Both the position numbers and the translations under genes were made by a program. A stretch of 64,000 nucleotides of DNA, taken from NCBI GenBank assembly GCA_947095585.1, contig OX352764.1, positions 74,820,816 to 74,884,815 on the forward strand, given 5' to 3'. Shown piece after piece: positions 9,144 through 19,697 of the stretch (the first letter of the stretch is position 1; every line of letters starts with the position of its first letter). Under the pieces are notes generated by a model. That model made no database searches, was not told where the DNA came from, and saw only the letters and a program-made list of their open reading frames with translations. This stretch comes from Nephrocerus scutellatus. Its lineage: Eukaryota > Arthropoda > Insecta > Diptera > Pipunculidae.

Positions 9144-10570
9144 TTCTGACTAGATCTTACACATCATCTTGACAGTTAAATAATCATAATATTCGGCACG
9201 ACAGACCATTGCGGTCCAAGGCCTAGCTTCTCACAACCATTTGTGTTGAGCATGTATATTTTTGCACAGGAATGGAGGGGACCATTTTATTTCAATTTTA
9301 TATTAAAAATCTTCTGACTAGATTTTAAACATCATCTTGACAGTTTATTTTATTTTTATTTTCATATCAATTTATTTTGACTAGATTTTATACATCATCT
9401 TGACAGTTTATTTTATATTCATTTTATTTTTATTTAATATCAATTAATCTGAAGGGAAGTTATACATCATCTTGACAGTCTATTTTAAATCTATCTTTAC
9501 TTATTTTAATCTATTTTATGATTTAATCTATTTTAATTTATTTCATTTTAGATCAATTTAAGAACGATTTTATACAACTTTATTCAATTTTATTATTATT
9601 TAAAATCAATTCCAATTTCAATTTTAGATCAATTTAATCTTAGTTTAGGATTTATTTTAATTTATTTTAAAATCATTTCGAATTATTCAATTTAATTTTT
9701 TTTCGTTTTATATCAATTTTATACAGTTTGGTTCTATTTAATTGTTTTATATAAATTTTGTATAGTTTTATAAAATCAATTTAGATCAATTTAATTTCAA
9801 CTCTAGATCGTTTTTTAATAATTTTATTCGATTTAATTTCTATTTTAAAATCAGTTTTATACATTTTTATACAATTTTAGTTTAGATCCGTTTCATACAG
9901 TTTAATTCAACTTTATACAATTTTACTCAATTATATTTTAGTTAAGATCAATTTTATGCAGTTTATTATTTTAGATCAATTTTGTACATTTCTACATAAT
10001 TATATTTTTAAACAATTCTATTGAATCTCATTTAATCTAGGTTTTAGCCTAAATCAATTTTACACAGTTTAGTAATTCAATCCAATTTTATACAGTTGAG
10101 CTCAATAATATTATCTTAAATCAATTTTGTACAGTCTTAACTAATTATTCTAGGTAAATGCGCTCTAGATCAATATACTCTAGGTTATATCAATCTCATT
10201 TAATATATTTTAAATTAATTCTATACAGGATAACCCAATTTAATATTTTAGATAAATTTTTGACAGTCTTATTCAATTAATCTAGGTAAGATCAATCTCA
10301 TATTTTAAATCAATTCTATACAGTTTCGCTTAATTTAATTATTTTAGATCAATTTTGTGCAGTCTAATCTAATTATTCCAGGTAAATGTACTCCAGTTTA
10401 GATTATTAAACTCTAGGTTAGAACAATCTCATTTAATTTTTTTTAAATTATTTCTAGATAGTTTAGCTCAATTTAATTATTTAAGATCAATATGGTACAG
10501 TCTTGTTTAATTATTCTATGTAAATTTTCCCCAGTTTAGATCAATGTACTCTAGGTTAGATCAATCTCAT
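9144..10570. repeat. AT-rich degenerate tandem array
   Basis: The left part (9144-9480) has four copies of a unit containing CATCATCTTGACAGT, spaced about 65-170 bp apart. The rest is a long degenerate series built on TTTAGATCAATTTTATACAG-like words, with interspersed CTCTAGGTTAGATCAATCTC blocks (about 10,140-10,560). No coding capacity. It resembles a decayed satellite or minisatellite. Confidence 0.75.
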
Positions 10571-11568
10571 TTAATTTATTATATACCCAAATTTTTTAAA
10601 CCTTTTTCCAAGTTTTTGGCGTTCAGGAGATCGAGGTGATAGTTTGCTAAGTCTACCGGAGATCAATTCCACCGGTAGTTCCCGGGGCAGAGCCCTACGA
10701 TCTCTGGTTTCGGGGAGATGAGACCTTAAGTTCTTACCAACTTGGACACCGGTGGTTACTGGTTGCTTCGACGCGAAAAACGGTCGATGTGGTAGGGAGC
10801 TTTTCATAAAAGGGAGAAACTTTTTCATTAAATATATGCCGGGCAGCCCGAGAAGCGGACTTAAAAGTCATATATTATTTTATCTGTGCATATACATTAT
10901 TCTACTTTTATGGACTTGATGGGATTTGAATTATCCTAGTTATTTACGAACCTAAATTTATGCTACTTTTGCGTTACGGCATCACAAGGTGGATTTCTTG
11001 GTGCAAGTCGCGCCAGGAAACATTACTATCCAAATCATAACTGGAGAGATTAAATATGTGAAGTATGTAACGTGAAATTGCAACCCCTTACCGTCATCAA
11101 GATCTCACCGCTGGCTGATCAGCAGCCTTCTTACTTAACCTATCGGTACATTTGGTCCAGCATACGCGTCGTAAATTTACGTCTTACTTCGTGCGTTCGT
11201 AATGTGTGCTCGTTGACCGCACGCTGAGAACCCAATGACCGTGTTGCTGTTGTTGTAATACATAATAGTTGCACTTAATTTGTAAAAGATTTTATTTAAT
11301 CTGTAAAACTTTTAAATGAAAAACATATGGCTTTCTAATAACTTGGTCCAAACCTGTAAAACTAAAACTTTAAAACACATAGAGGTGCTTTGGTTTTCAT
11401 TAAAAAACTAAAACCAAGAGAGAAATCTTAACTCAAATTTTAACATCAAATAGAAAAACCAACAAAAAAATTAAATAATGTATTACCCAAAAAATATCGT
11501 TTTTTTTTACTACTATACTACAAGTAGAATTTTTAACTAAACTTCAACTTTCATTCACTTAATTTTAG
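10571..11568. other. Intergenic or upstream intron of the zinc-finger gene
   Basis: A GC-richer patch (10,600-10,870) contains an 85-codon minus-strand frame with no recognisable domain; it may be transposon debris. The remainder ends in a polypyrimidine tract and acceptor (TTAATTTTAG at 11,559-11,568) and must be partly an intron of the zinc-finger gene. No earlier exon was identified. Confidence 0.5.
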
Positions 11569-12441
11569 TCGCACGAAAAAACCCACAAATCGCCCCGTTA
11601 CGAATGCCTCGACTGTGGTAAAGGATTCTCCCAGTTACGCAACTACAAATATCACCTGTCGGTGCATCGAGGTACAAAAGAATTTGCCGCCGAATGTCCC
11701 GAATGCGGAAAGACATTCAACGACAAAGGATATCTGAGCAGTCACATGAAAATCCATCGCAACAAAAAGGAATACGAATGTCCATACTGTCCGAAATCGT
11801 TTAATCAACGTGTTGCATTTAATATGCATGTACGCATTCATACCGGAGTTAAACCACACAAGTGTGTCGAATGCGGAAAGCGGTTCTCGCGGAAAATGCT
11901 CTTGAAACAACACATGCGAACGCACAGCGGCGAGAAGCCATACCAGTGTGTAGTCTGTGGAAAGTCCTTTGCTGATCGTAGCAACATGACGCTGCATCAT
12001 CGACTCCATTCAGGTCAGCATTTGTCACAGCTTTCAAGTGCATTTATATTAACTAACATCTTTTTACATTTCATATTTTTAGGCATCAAACCTTTCAATT
12101 GTCCCATTTGCCCGAAGGCCTTCACAAAAAAGCATCATCTCAAGACACATCTCAATTATCACACAGGCTGCAAGCCGTACGTGTGTCCACATCCGAACTG
12201 CAATCAGGCATTCACACAGTCGAGCAATATGCGCACGCATGCTAAGAAATGCCAATACAAACCGTTAACATTGCAATTTCCGCTTATCTCATCAGCGGGA
12301 GAAGAATGCGGGTCAACAACAGTCACTCAGACTGCGCAAAACGCATCCGCCATCCGGATGTTGTCGACAACGTCACATCATTCGCAACACCAGCAGCAGA
12401 AACATCAGCAAATGCTTGTGAAATCGTTGTTCCCATTTTAA
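11569..12441 (+). CDS. C2H2 zinc-finger protein, C-terminal part
   Basis: Two exons are read: 11,569-12,013 and 12,083-12,441 (TAA), with a 69-bp GT-AG intron between them. The first exon opens in frame after an acceptor, so the N-terminus lies in upstream exons not found. It encodes seven consecutive fingers: YECLDCGKGF, AECPECGKTF, YECPYCPKSF, HKCVECGKRF, YQCVVCGKSF, FNCPICPKAF and YVCPHPNCNQAF. The last ends H-x3-C (C2HC type). TGEKPY-like linkers (HSGEKPYQC, HTGVKPHKC, HSGIKPFNC) point to a DNA-binding nuclear regulator. The tail after the fingers is Ser/Thr/Gln-rich. Splicing across the intron restores the HSG-IKP linker, which supports the splice. The intron itself is free of in-frame stops, so retention would also give an open protein. 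The specific orthologue was not recognised. Confidence 0.88.
   Translation, partial: SHEKTHKSPRYECLDCGKGFSQLRNYKYHLSVHRGTKEFAAECPECGKTFNDKGYLSSHMKIHRNKKEYECPYCPKSFNQRVAFNMHVRIHTGVKPHKCVECGKRFSRKMLLKQHMRTHSGEKPYQCVVCGKSFADRSNMTLHHRLHSGQHLSQLSSAFILTNIFLHFIFLGIKPFNCPICPKAFTKKHHLKTHLNYHTGCKPYVCPHPNCNQAFTQSSNMRTHAKKCQYKPLTLQFPLISSAGEECGSTTVTQTAQNASAIRMLSTTSHHSQHQQQKHQQMLVKSLFPF
12014..12082 (+). other. 69-bp in-frame intron of the zinc-finger gene
   Basis: GTCAGC...TTTTTAG with a length divisible by three and no stop in the reading frame. Splicing restores the HSG-IKP finger linker. Retention would insert 23 mostly hydrophobic residues between fingers five and six. Confidence 0.8.
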
Positions 12442-12801
12442 GGCGGCTTCAATTGAATGTTGGAGCTGAATGGTGAACTCCTGCAGTAATGTGCGCATGT
12501 TCTATGTGCTTTGTGATGTTATATTGTGATTCTTACTCTTTAAATATTATTTAATTGCATTAATTATCTTACTGTATGAAAGCATTTCTCTAAAGTAACT
12601 ATGAACCAGTCGTGATTTTTATATATAATTTACAGTTTTTTCATATCTTGCATACATTGTAAGTAGTTGTAAATATATTATAATACGATGTTAATTTAAC
12701 ACAAAATAAATTTTGAATTAGAAACAATTTAAAAATTATAATTAAAAAACCAACCCATAAAAATTAAAATCTTTCATGTAAGTTCTCTAATGACCAAATG
12801 A
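12442..12801 (+). other. 3' untranslated region of the zinc-finger gene
   Basis: AT-rich, non-coding sequence after the stop. AATAAA at 12,705-12,710 is the likely polyadenylation signal, giving a 3' UTR of roughly 290 nt. The sequence then runs into a MITE. Confidence 0.6.
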
Positions 12802-13087
12802 TGTATTTTATTTGCCGAGGAATTAGGGATTACAACAAAAATTGCATCGAATTCCTTCTTTGGAATTGTTAAACCTGCTGTTTTGCTGGTTTTGGCTGGT
12901 TTGGACATTCGAACTCCGAACTCGCTCGGCATTGAAATGCAGCTTATAATAGGCGTATTTTATTTGCCGAGGAATAAGGAATTCGAATGTCAAAACCAGC
13001 AAAACAGCAGGTTTTCTTATTCTAAAGAAGGAATAAGAGTACAATTGTCGTTGTAATTCCTTATTCCTCGGCATATAAAATACAGCT
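12802..13087. mobile_element. MITE family C, two copies back to back
   Basis: Two elements of about 135-145 bp lie side by side in opposite orientation (about 12,802-12,945 and 12,953-13,087). Each is bounded by TGTATTTTATTTGCCGAG-type and CTCGGCATWWAAATRCAGCT-type inverted ends. Both contain the CCAGCNAAACAGCAGGTTT core, once per strand. Related copies occur at 27,365 and 29,515. Confidence 0.82.
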
Positions 13088-14213
13088 AATGCAGAAACTT
13101 GCTTAAAGCGTTATTGACCTTCCCAGCTTCCCACTATATAAGAGCGTGGCTAGACAGCCACGGAAAGAGAGAACTTGATTCCACTGGAAATCCACAGAAA
13201 GTCATCTGCAAAAGACGACTTTCGGCGCATGAAACGTTCTATACGGCAAAACAACACCAAATTGACAATCATACACTCAAACAAACACAAATGCTTCGCT
13301 TAGTGTAGCCACAACTTTCACTGGCATGACTTTAATTTCCATGCTGTGTGGCCACGCTATAAAGCTGTTCTGACAATGACATTTTCGCATTGTTGTAACT
13401 ATTTTGTACGCACTCACACTGAGAAGCGGAGTATAAAATCTATCTTACTGATTTACTTTATTTTTATTGAAAACTAGCGTCGGATAAACGAAATAGCTAG
13501 CCATTTTTTGAAAGAGATAAGATATAGCCTGTAACGCGTGAGAATAGAAAGATGGCAACACCAACAAAGGCGAATCGCATAGGCAACACAAATGACACAG
13601 CGACAGCAGTAATATAAGAGAAGATGGACGAAGAGGACGTTCCTTTGCAGAGCTGCGTTGATACAATTTGAGTTTTCTTATTATACTTACTTTTCTATTT
13701 GTGAAATTAATTAACATTAATCTTGGAATATATATATAGTTAAAAGCCCGATTTTCAAAACGCATGGAAGATGGCTTTGATTGGAATAGGGCTACTATTA
13801 CTACTATAACTTGCTTTCTCGTTTATGCACCGCTAGTTTTCAGCCAATTTACAATCCCAAAAAAGGTAGTATCATAACAGCTTATAGACAGAAATACCAT
13901 ACTTTTATGTACTGAGTCATCTTCTAAAAATAAGCTACATGTGATATTATGTACTTTCACAAAATTCGGGCAAGCCGCACAAACCGGTTTGACTACATTT
14001 TTGACCAGTACATATTGATTTAAACTTACAGGCGGTTACATTTCAAATATAATCTATTAAATCTTACTACCTAAAAGTATGCGATTCAAAAGTGCTTAAT
14101 TCTAATTCAGTGCCTATTTTTAGTATGCAGTATGTACATTGCGATTTATCTTAGGATTCGATTTTCATTATCTACGCTACTAACTACTTTTCCTAACAAT
14201 TTTTTTGTTTGTT
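13088..14213. other. Intergenic DNA with a TATA-bearing inverted repeat
   Basis: TATATAAGAGCGTGGC near 13,135-13,150 is mirrored by GGCCACGCTATA near 13,350-13,361, and GAGTATAAAATC lies at about 13,430. This might be a relic of a mobile element or a promoter, but no ORF is tied to it. The rest (13,450-14,213) shows nothing recognisable. Confidence 0.4.
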
Positions 14214-14355
14214 ATGCTTGATTAACATTTAGGCCGTGCGAGAAAAATGAATGAAAGAATGAAAGTGCCAATCTCTTCTGGCTAACCAGATTTCGAAATT
14301 AACTATAGACGTCCTGCTAAGTTTTTCTTGCACGGCCCAAATGTAAATCAAGCAT
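14214..14355. mobile_element. Short inverted-repeat element (about 142 bp)
   Basis: Terminal inverted repeats of about 34 bp with a few mismatches begin ATGCTTGATTAACATTTAGG on the left and are matched by the complement of the right end near 14,320-14,355, including GGCCGTGCRAGAAAAA. The interior carries CCAATCTCTTCTGGCTAACCA, shared with MITE family B. No clear target duplication was seen. Confidence 0.75.
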
Positions 14356-14397
14356 TCGACTATAGCCATGTAAAAAAAAGTGAGTAGGAAGACTATA

Positions 14398-14546
14398 TTT
14401 AAATTCAAAATGTGGTAAGTCAGAAGAGATTGACACTACGCGAATGTTATAGTTAGTTATCTATCTATTTATAAGATATGTTGCATTATAGTAAGATTTA
14501 AAATATTCTACTTCTCTCTTCTGACAAACCACAATTTGAATTTAAC
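14398..14546. mobile_element. MITE family B copy (about 150 bp)
   Basis: Left end TTTAAATTCAAAATGTGGTA and the complement of the right end, GTTAAATTCAAATTGTGGTT, form an inverted pair, both followed by GTCAGAAGAGA. The interior is AT-rich and non-coding. Confidence 0.75.
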
Positions 14547-14649
14547 AGCTGTACTGCTCATTATTTCAAAAATGGCTATAGTGTAAATCAACACATAAGG
14601 GCCAACTATAATGGACTATCGTTGCATCATTGACTATCGTTGCATTCGC

Positions 14650-16440
14650 GGTTATCGGCCGATTCAAAACAACTTCGTCTTTGAGTAGTTAAGCCTTAAA
14701 CCAACCTGTTTAGCGTTGTAAATCAACCTCTCAAGCTTACGCGTCATATCGTCCAATCTGTGAGTCATCATGCTGTTGTCGTCAGCGTTGTCGAGATCGT
14801 TAAGCCTTTCGTTCAAGCGCCATTGAATACCGTTTGGTGCATCGATGTTGGTTTGCGCCACAAAAAAAGTACAGGTGAGAGAACACATCCTTGCATTACT
14901 TCTTTGGAGATGGTGAAATTGGCACTGTTCTTGCCCTTATATCGAACGGTGCAAGCGGCATCTCTATATAATTCGCGGATAAGGCTTACGATTGTGTCCG
15001 GAATTTTGAAATTTAGCAATGCATTTCTGGATATTTTATTGAAAGCTCGTTCGAAATCGACAAAGAGTATGTGCAAAGGTGAATTTCATTCAACCGACTG
15101 CTCAATGATAACTCGCAGTGTATTAATGTGGTCTACGCATGATCTGTTCTTCCTAAAACCCGCTGGCTCTCGTCTCAAAAGCGTGTCAACAAACGGTGAT
15201 ATACGATTAAGAATAATAAATGCTACAATTTTTTTATTGCATTTAACAGCGTTATGCCTTTCCAATTTTTACACTCGCTGAGATTACTTCTTGGGTATTG
15301 TATTGATAACTCCCTCTTTCACCGAGCTAGGGATTTTGCATGTTGTCCACGCATCACGTATAATCGGCTCAAGCACAGGTAAAATAACAGGTATGCTGAA
15401 TTAAAAAAGCTCGGCGGCCAGGTTATGAAGACCCGCATCTTTGTTATTTTTAAGTTGTTAAATTGCAGACTCTATTTCATCATGAGATGGTGGTGAAGTT
15501 GAGATACTCCTTTTAGGGTTGAGACCTACTATTCTTGGAAGCGAGTTTGATGTTTTCCTCGATGGTGTTATCTTCATAGAACTCTTTCCAGCGTTGTAAT
15601 TGCTCTTGCTCGGTTGAGAGAAGGGCTCCGTTATGGTCTTTAATAGGAGGTATAGTTTGATTGCACTGTAGACCCCACGCATATTACTCCATCGAGTAGC
15701 ACTTTCCACGTCTGCTGCAACCTCATTTATGAAATGCCTGCGATCGTTTCTTCCCATTCTTTTTACCCGTGCGTCAGCGTGGTTATATTCCCTCTTCAGT
15801 TTTTTTAGCACCGATGAGCGCTCATTTGTAAGCCGGATTTTAAGATTGCCTTACTCTTTGATTTGACTCCACGTATGATCCCTTATTCATGGCTTGGCTT
15901 TCTGTGATGCTGCACAAAGCCTAATTTTATTTAAATTTTTTTGTTTGTTTAGATAATCCTCCGATTGTTCATGAAAGTCGTCTTGACCCATCCATCTGAG
16001 GCCTAAAATTAGTAGCTGGTAGCGATCCATCTCACCACAACTTTGAGACAGTCTTGACGGTTCTGACAATGTGCGGACGTTCTACGTTCCGATCTTAGTC
16101 CTGTGTTGATAGCCAAACGTCGTTTGTAATGTATCCGTGTTGTATCCGAGGCCTGTTTCCGTTTCTTGAATATTTTTTTTGCAGCTAGGTTACTAGCCTA
16201 GCGTATAACCTCCATAGCGCTGGAGGACTGCGAATTGTTGTTGAGGTCCAACTCCACCTTTACACATATTAATGTAGCAAACCGCTTGCTACAAGACAGA
16301 CGCCCGCCTCAGCCGCCCCTAACATGGAGAACAGACGCTGATTTGATATTGGCTTTTAGGCGCCTTGACATGTAGTGTCCATGACTATAAACAAGATTTC
16401 CTCTGCTCGTCTCCACTACACAGCCTGATTCATTTAGCGT
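14650..16440 (-). pseudogene. Decayed APE-type non-LTR retrotransposon (LINE)
   Basis: Read from right to left, an endonuclease start is visible near 16,080 (NVRTLSEPSRLSQ, then EMDRYQLLILGLRWMG, with the usual EMDRY..DILGLSE pattern). An internal deletion joins this to the pre-RT region at about 15,458-15,850 (RVKRMGRNDRRHFINEVAADVE). The RT follows at 14,660-15,080 with HILFVDFERAFNKISR, VMQGCVLSPVLF and NDLDNADDNSMM, where the usual FADD or YADD motif reads NADD. Many frameshifts and stops make it inactive. The sequence 16,100-16,440 is probably 5' untranslated LINE sequence. Confidence 0.78.
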
Positions 16441-17880
16441 TACCTAGGACGCAACACGAAGAGTAGAACTTTGCTCCCCCGCCAGTAAGTAAATAGAATC
16501 AATTCGGACGATTTTACTGACTTTTTTATGATGACAGCAAATAAATCTGAAATAAGTCTTCGTTTCGGAAACAGCCTTACATTTTAATTTAAATAAAACC
16601 TTCTGATAAATCCGCTTTATATTTATCGCTATCCTATTACGGGTTATAACAGGTGACTAGCCACCGTCAAAAAAAGTGTCAGATTGGCTTAATTCAATGT
16701 AGACAGCTGAAAATTTAATAAGCGCGCACAAGGATGTAAATATTAAAAAAAAATTTATTTAAAATATCATTTTTTTTTAAATTTCTTTGATACTCAAAAT
16801 TATCCTATTTTTGCGTGCGATACTGTTTTGTGATAGTACATCGTACGCTATGCTAACCAGTGTTGCCTGAAAAAAACCGAAAACTTAATTATTCACAGAA
16901 TGAAAACGTCACTTATTGTATAAAATATGGGTTTTTGATTTAGTTCATGTTTTTTAAAGCTAAAATATATAGAGTATTTTATTTCCCAAGGAATTAGAAT
17001 TCAAATATTAGTCAATTGATAAAAAATCAAAATATTAAAATAAAAATAAAACAAACCAACATAAAGAAATTGTAAACCGGAATAAGCAACTCCTGGAATT
17101 GAATAGGGTAACTAAAAAAAAAAAGAATTGGAATCGCATTTCCTTTAAAAAGTATGAACTTGACGAATTCCAAATTGGAATAGAATATATGGGATTGCAG
17201 TTGAGAGACAGACAAAGACTTTTTTGCTTTTTCTGACTCAGGAGACACGGAAATCAAAATTTTCAGCAAAAATCGCGAGTTCGATTACTATATTTTACTA
17301 TGTAAAAGGAAGTAAATCGTTGAAATCGTTAGTTATGGTCGTGAGTTTATTCAAAAATCCTATGGAACAGCACTTTCAGTTTTTCCGAAATTTTCCAACT
17401 TTTTGGAAAACTTTTCCAATTTTTCTTTTCCTATAAACCTTGTTCGGACTATGACAAAGGCTTTAAAATAAAAATGAGCCAAATTGGTCCAGCCGTTTTC
17501 AAATTATGCTGTTACCAACGAACTGCTTTTCATTTTTATTTATATAGATTCCCATACAAAACGCAAATTTCGATTTTACTAATTTTCAGGCTTTTTTGGG
17601 GGGTTTTCCCAGATTCTTCCCATTTTTTCCCTAAACTACCAGAGTACTAAGACAAAACAAAAAAAGAATCATCCAAATCGGTGGAGTCGTTCTCGAGTTT
17701 TTGCAAGACAAACGCAGGGCAATTGATTTTTATAACTTTATTATTAGTAATATGCAAATGATATCAAAAATAAAATTACAATTACAAACAGAAAACAGAC
17801 AAACTACTAAACTGAACCACTGAAGCACTGAACTATGGAACTGAACAGAACATACGAGAACAAGAAATCAAATCAACGAA
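16441..17880. other. Intergenic DNA, dispersed-repeat flavour
   Basis: No gene recognised. At 16,977-17,015, TTTTATTTCCCAAGGAATTA resembles a worn MITE family C end. At 17,440-17,720, phrases of the type AGCCAAATTGGTCCAGCCGT resemble interior sequence common in insect Helitron-like repeats, but no ends are visible. Confidence 0.35.
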
Positions 17881-18141
17881 TGCTATATTGCTTTCAACAA
17901 AAAAAGAAAAATTACAACAACAAACACATTGGATAGACCAGAAAAGGGTTTAGCGTTAACCAAAAAAAATTTGTGGTTAAGAAATATTTAACCAAATTTT
18001 TAGTTATAATTCCCAGCATGGATAAGTTGGCAAACATATGAAACAAAAAAATGACCAAAATTTGGTTAGTTTTTGCTGTTGCTTTGATCAGCCGTTAAAC
18101 ACAAAAAATACCTAACTCATTTTGTTGAAAGCAATATAGCA
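17881..18141. mobile_element. MITE family A, copy 2 (261 bp)
   Basis: Same inverted ends as copy 1 (TGCTATATTGCTTTCAAC) and flanked by a 3-bp direct repeat GAA. It lacks an interior block of about 30 bp (the region with CACCAGAGTCGACTTTT) present in the other two copies. Confidence 0.92.
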
Positions 18142-19697
18142 GAAGAAGCGAAAAGACTTTTATGAAAATAATGTGATGATTGTGCTAAATGTACAGAAGA
18201 AAAATGTTGTAAGGATTTTTCTTTTTTGTAAATTTGATATGTGTAGCTTGTAGTAGAGAGTGGAGAAAAGGTAGATATTAATTGCAGAAAAAATTATTTC
18301 GGGTTTTTCTTTAAAAACGTCGTTTTTGTACTACGAGCCGTTGAGAAAACTTCCAATCGTATTCTGATTTCTGAAGCTAAAATCATCAAAATGACAACAA
18401 TTGGCTAAACCTGCAACGTAATAAGTAATAACATGACATCCTATATGCATTTTCCAAATTTGTCTCTACTACACCAGTCATTATTTTTTTTTATAAAAAA
18501 GAAACAAATATATAATAAGAAAATCACCAAACGCATATATTCCATTCTTTTTAACATTAGCAACGACGAATCATGTCATGCTCTTTTCCCTCAATTCTTT
18601 TTCGAGATATATAAATGTTTTCCTTTTCCTACTAAATGTAAGGTAGTCAGGACAGGAAAGAATGGGACTTCTTTTAGCTGCAACGACAGCCGCAACCCAT
18701 TGCCTTACATGTTACATGTACCAGAAACCAGAGCCTGACGCGACGCGCGAGTGCGAGTACGACTGGCGACTACGAGACTGAGTGGGAGTAGCTGTGTGCT
18801 GTGCCTTTGGTAATAAATTTTCAACGAATTCGAATTCATTATCATTTTAGTAAAAAGAATCAGTAAATTAATAATTAAACCTCTACCTACATATTTGCTA
18901 GTTAATTATGTTAAAAAAGTTTTAAGGATTGTTTCTTAATCCCTACCAGTGCAGTGTACTTATGATGAGATCTCTCTAAATGATAAAAACCTTTCGAAAA
19001 ACTTGCGAATTGTCAGCAAAACCCCAGCACCAAATTAATATGGCAAAGTCGTCATAGCGAATTACCTAACCTAATATATTTGAACACGCGTCAATTTTAT
19101 AACTTTACACTTTAAATATCTTTTTCTCGCTTACTCCCGTGCATTTTTCTTAAATGTATGTTTGGCGTATTTTTTTTATAATTTTATGAAGTAATCGGCG
19201 AATGTGACGAAATTCCAAAAATTATGCGAATTATGACAATTATGAGACATATTTTGGGAAAAAAAACTTCCTCTCAGTGCTCCTGGTTTTAGAAACATTT
19301 TTGATGCCTGAAAAGCATTGCACAATTTCAAGTAATGATGCTGTCCAGCCATGTCTGTCACAGGGCCAAATTTTTTGTGATTTTTTCAATACAATTTTTG
19401 CAAAATCTTTTTTGAACAAATTTTAAACATTTATTTATATTGCTTATCTTGCAGAAAAATTTACTTATATAACGAAAAGAAGGAAAAATTAGCAACTGCA
19501 AGGCAACAAAAAAAGTACCTGATCCTGAGCACAAGGAACACACAAAGGCCACATTTGGCCGAAACAAAAACTAAAAAATTATTGCCTTTATAAGGCAGAA
19601 AAAAAAATAAGTTTTCCCTTTTTTTTTGTTTTATACAACCTCTTTGGATGGATGGTAGTGGTAGTGGCGGATGATCATATTCCATTGAAACCAAAAG
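18142..19697 (+). other. Upstream region and probable 5' leader of shuttle craft
   Basis: Non-coding. A locally CpG-rich patch at 18,735-18,800 (CGACGCGCGAGTGCGAG) stands out in AT-rich DNA and could mark a promoter or first non-coding exon. CTTATCTTGCAG at 19,443-19,454 looks like an acceptor, so a 5' UTR intron is possible. No TATA box could be assigned. Confidence 0.35.

Noticed and set aside
10571..10828. 85-codon minus ORF in a GC-richer patch
   Set aside because: Basic, Pro-rich sequence without a recognisable domain; kept only as a note of possible element debris.
13130..13365. TATA-bearing inverted repeat considered as a divergent promoter pair
   Set aside because: No ORF or splice signal on either side supports a transcription unit; left as an unexplained inverted repeat.
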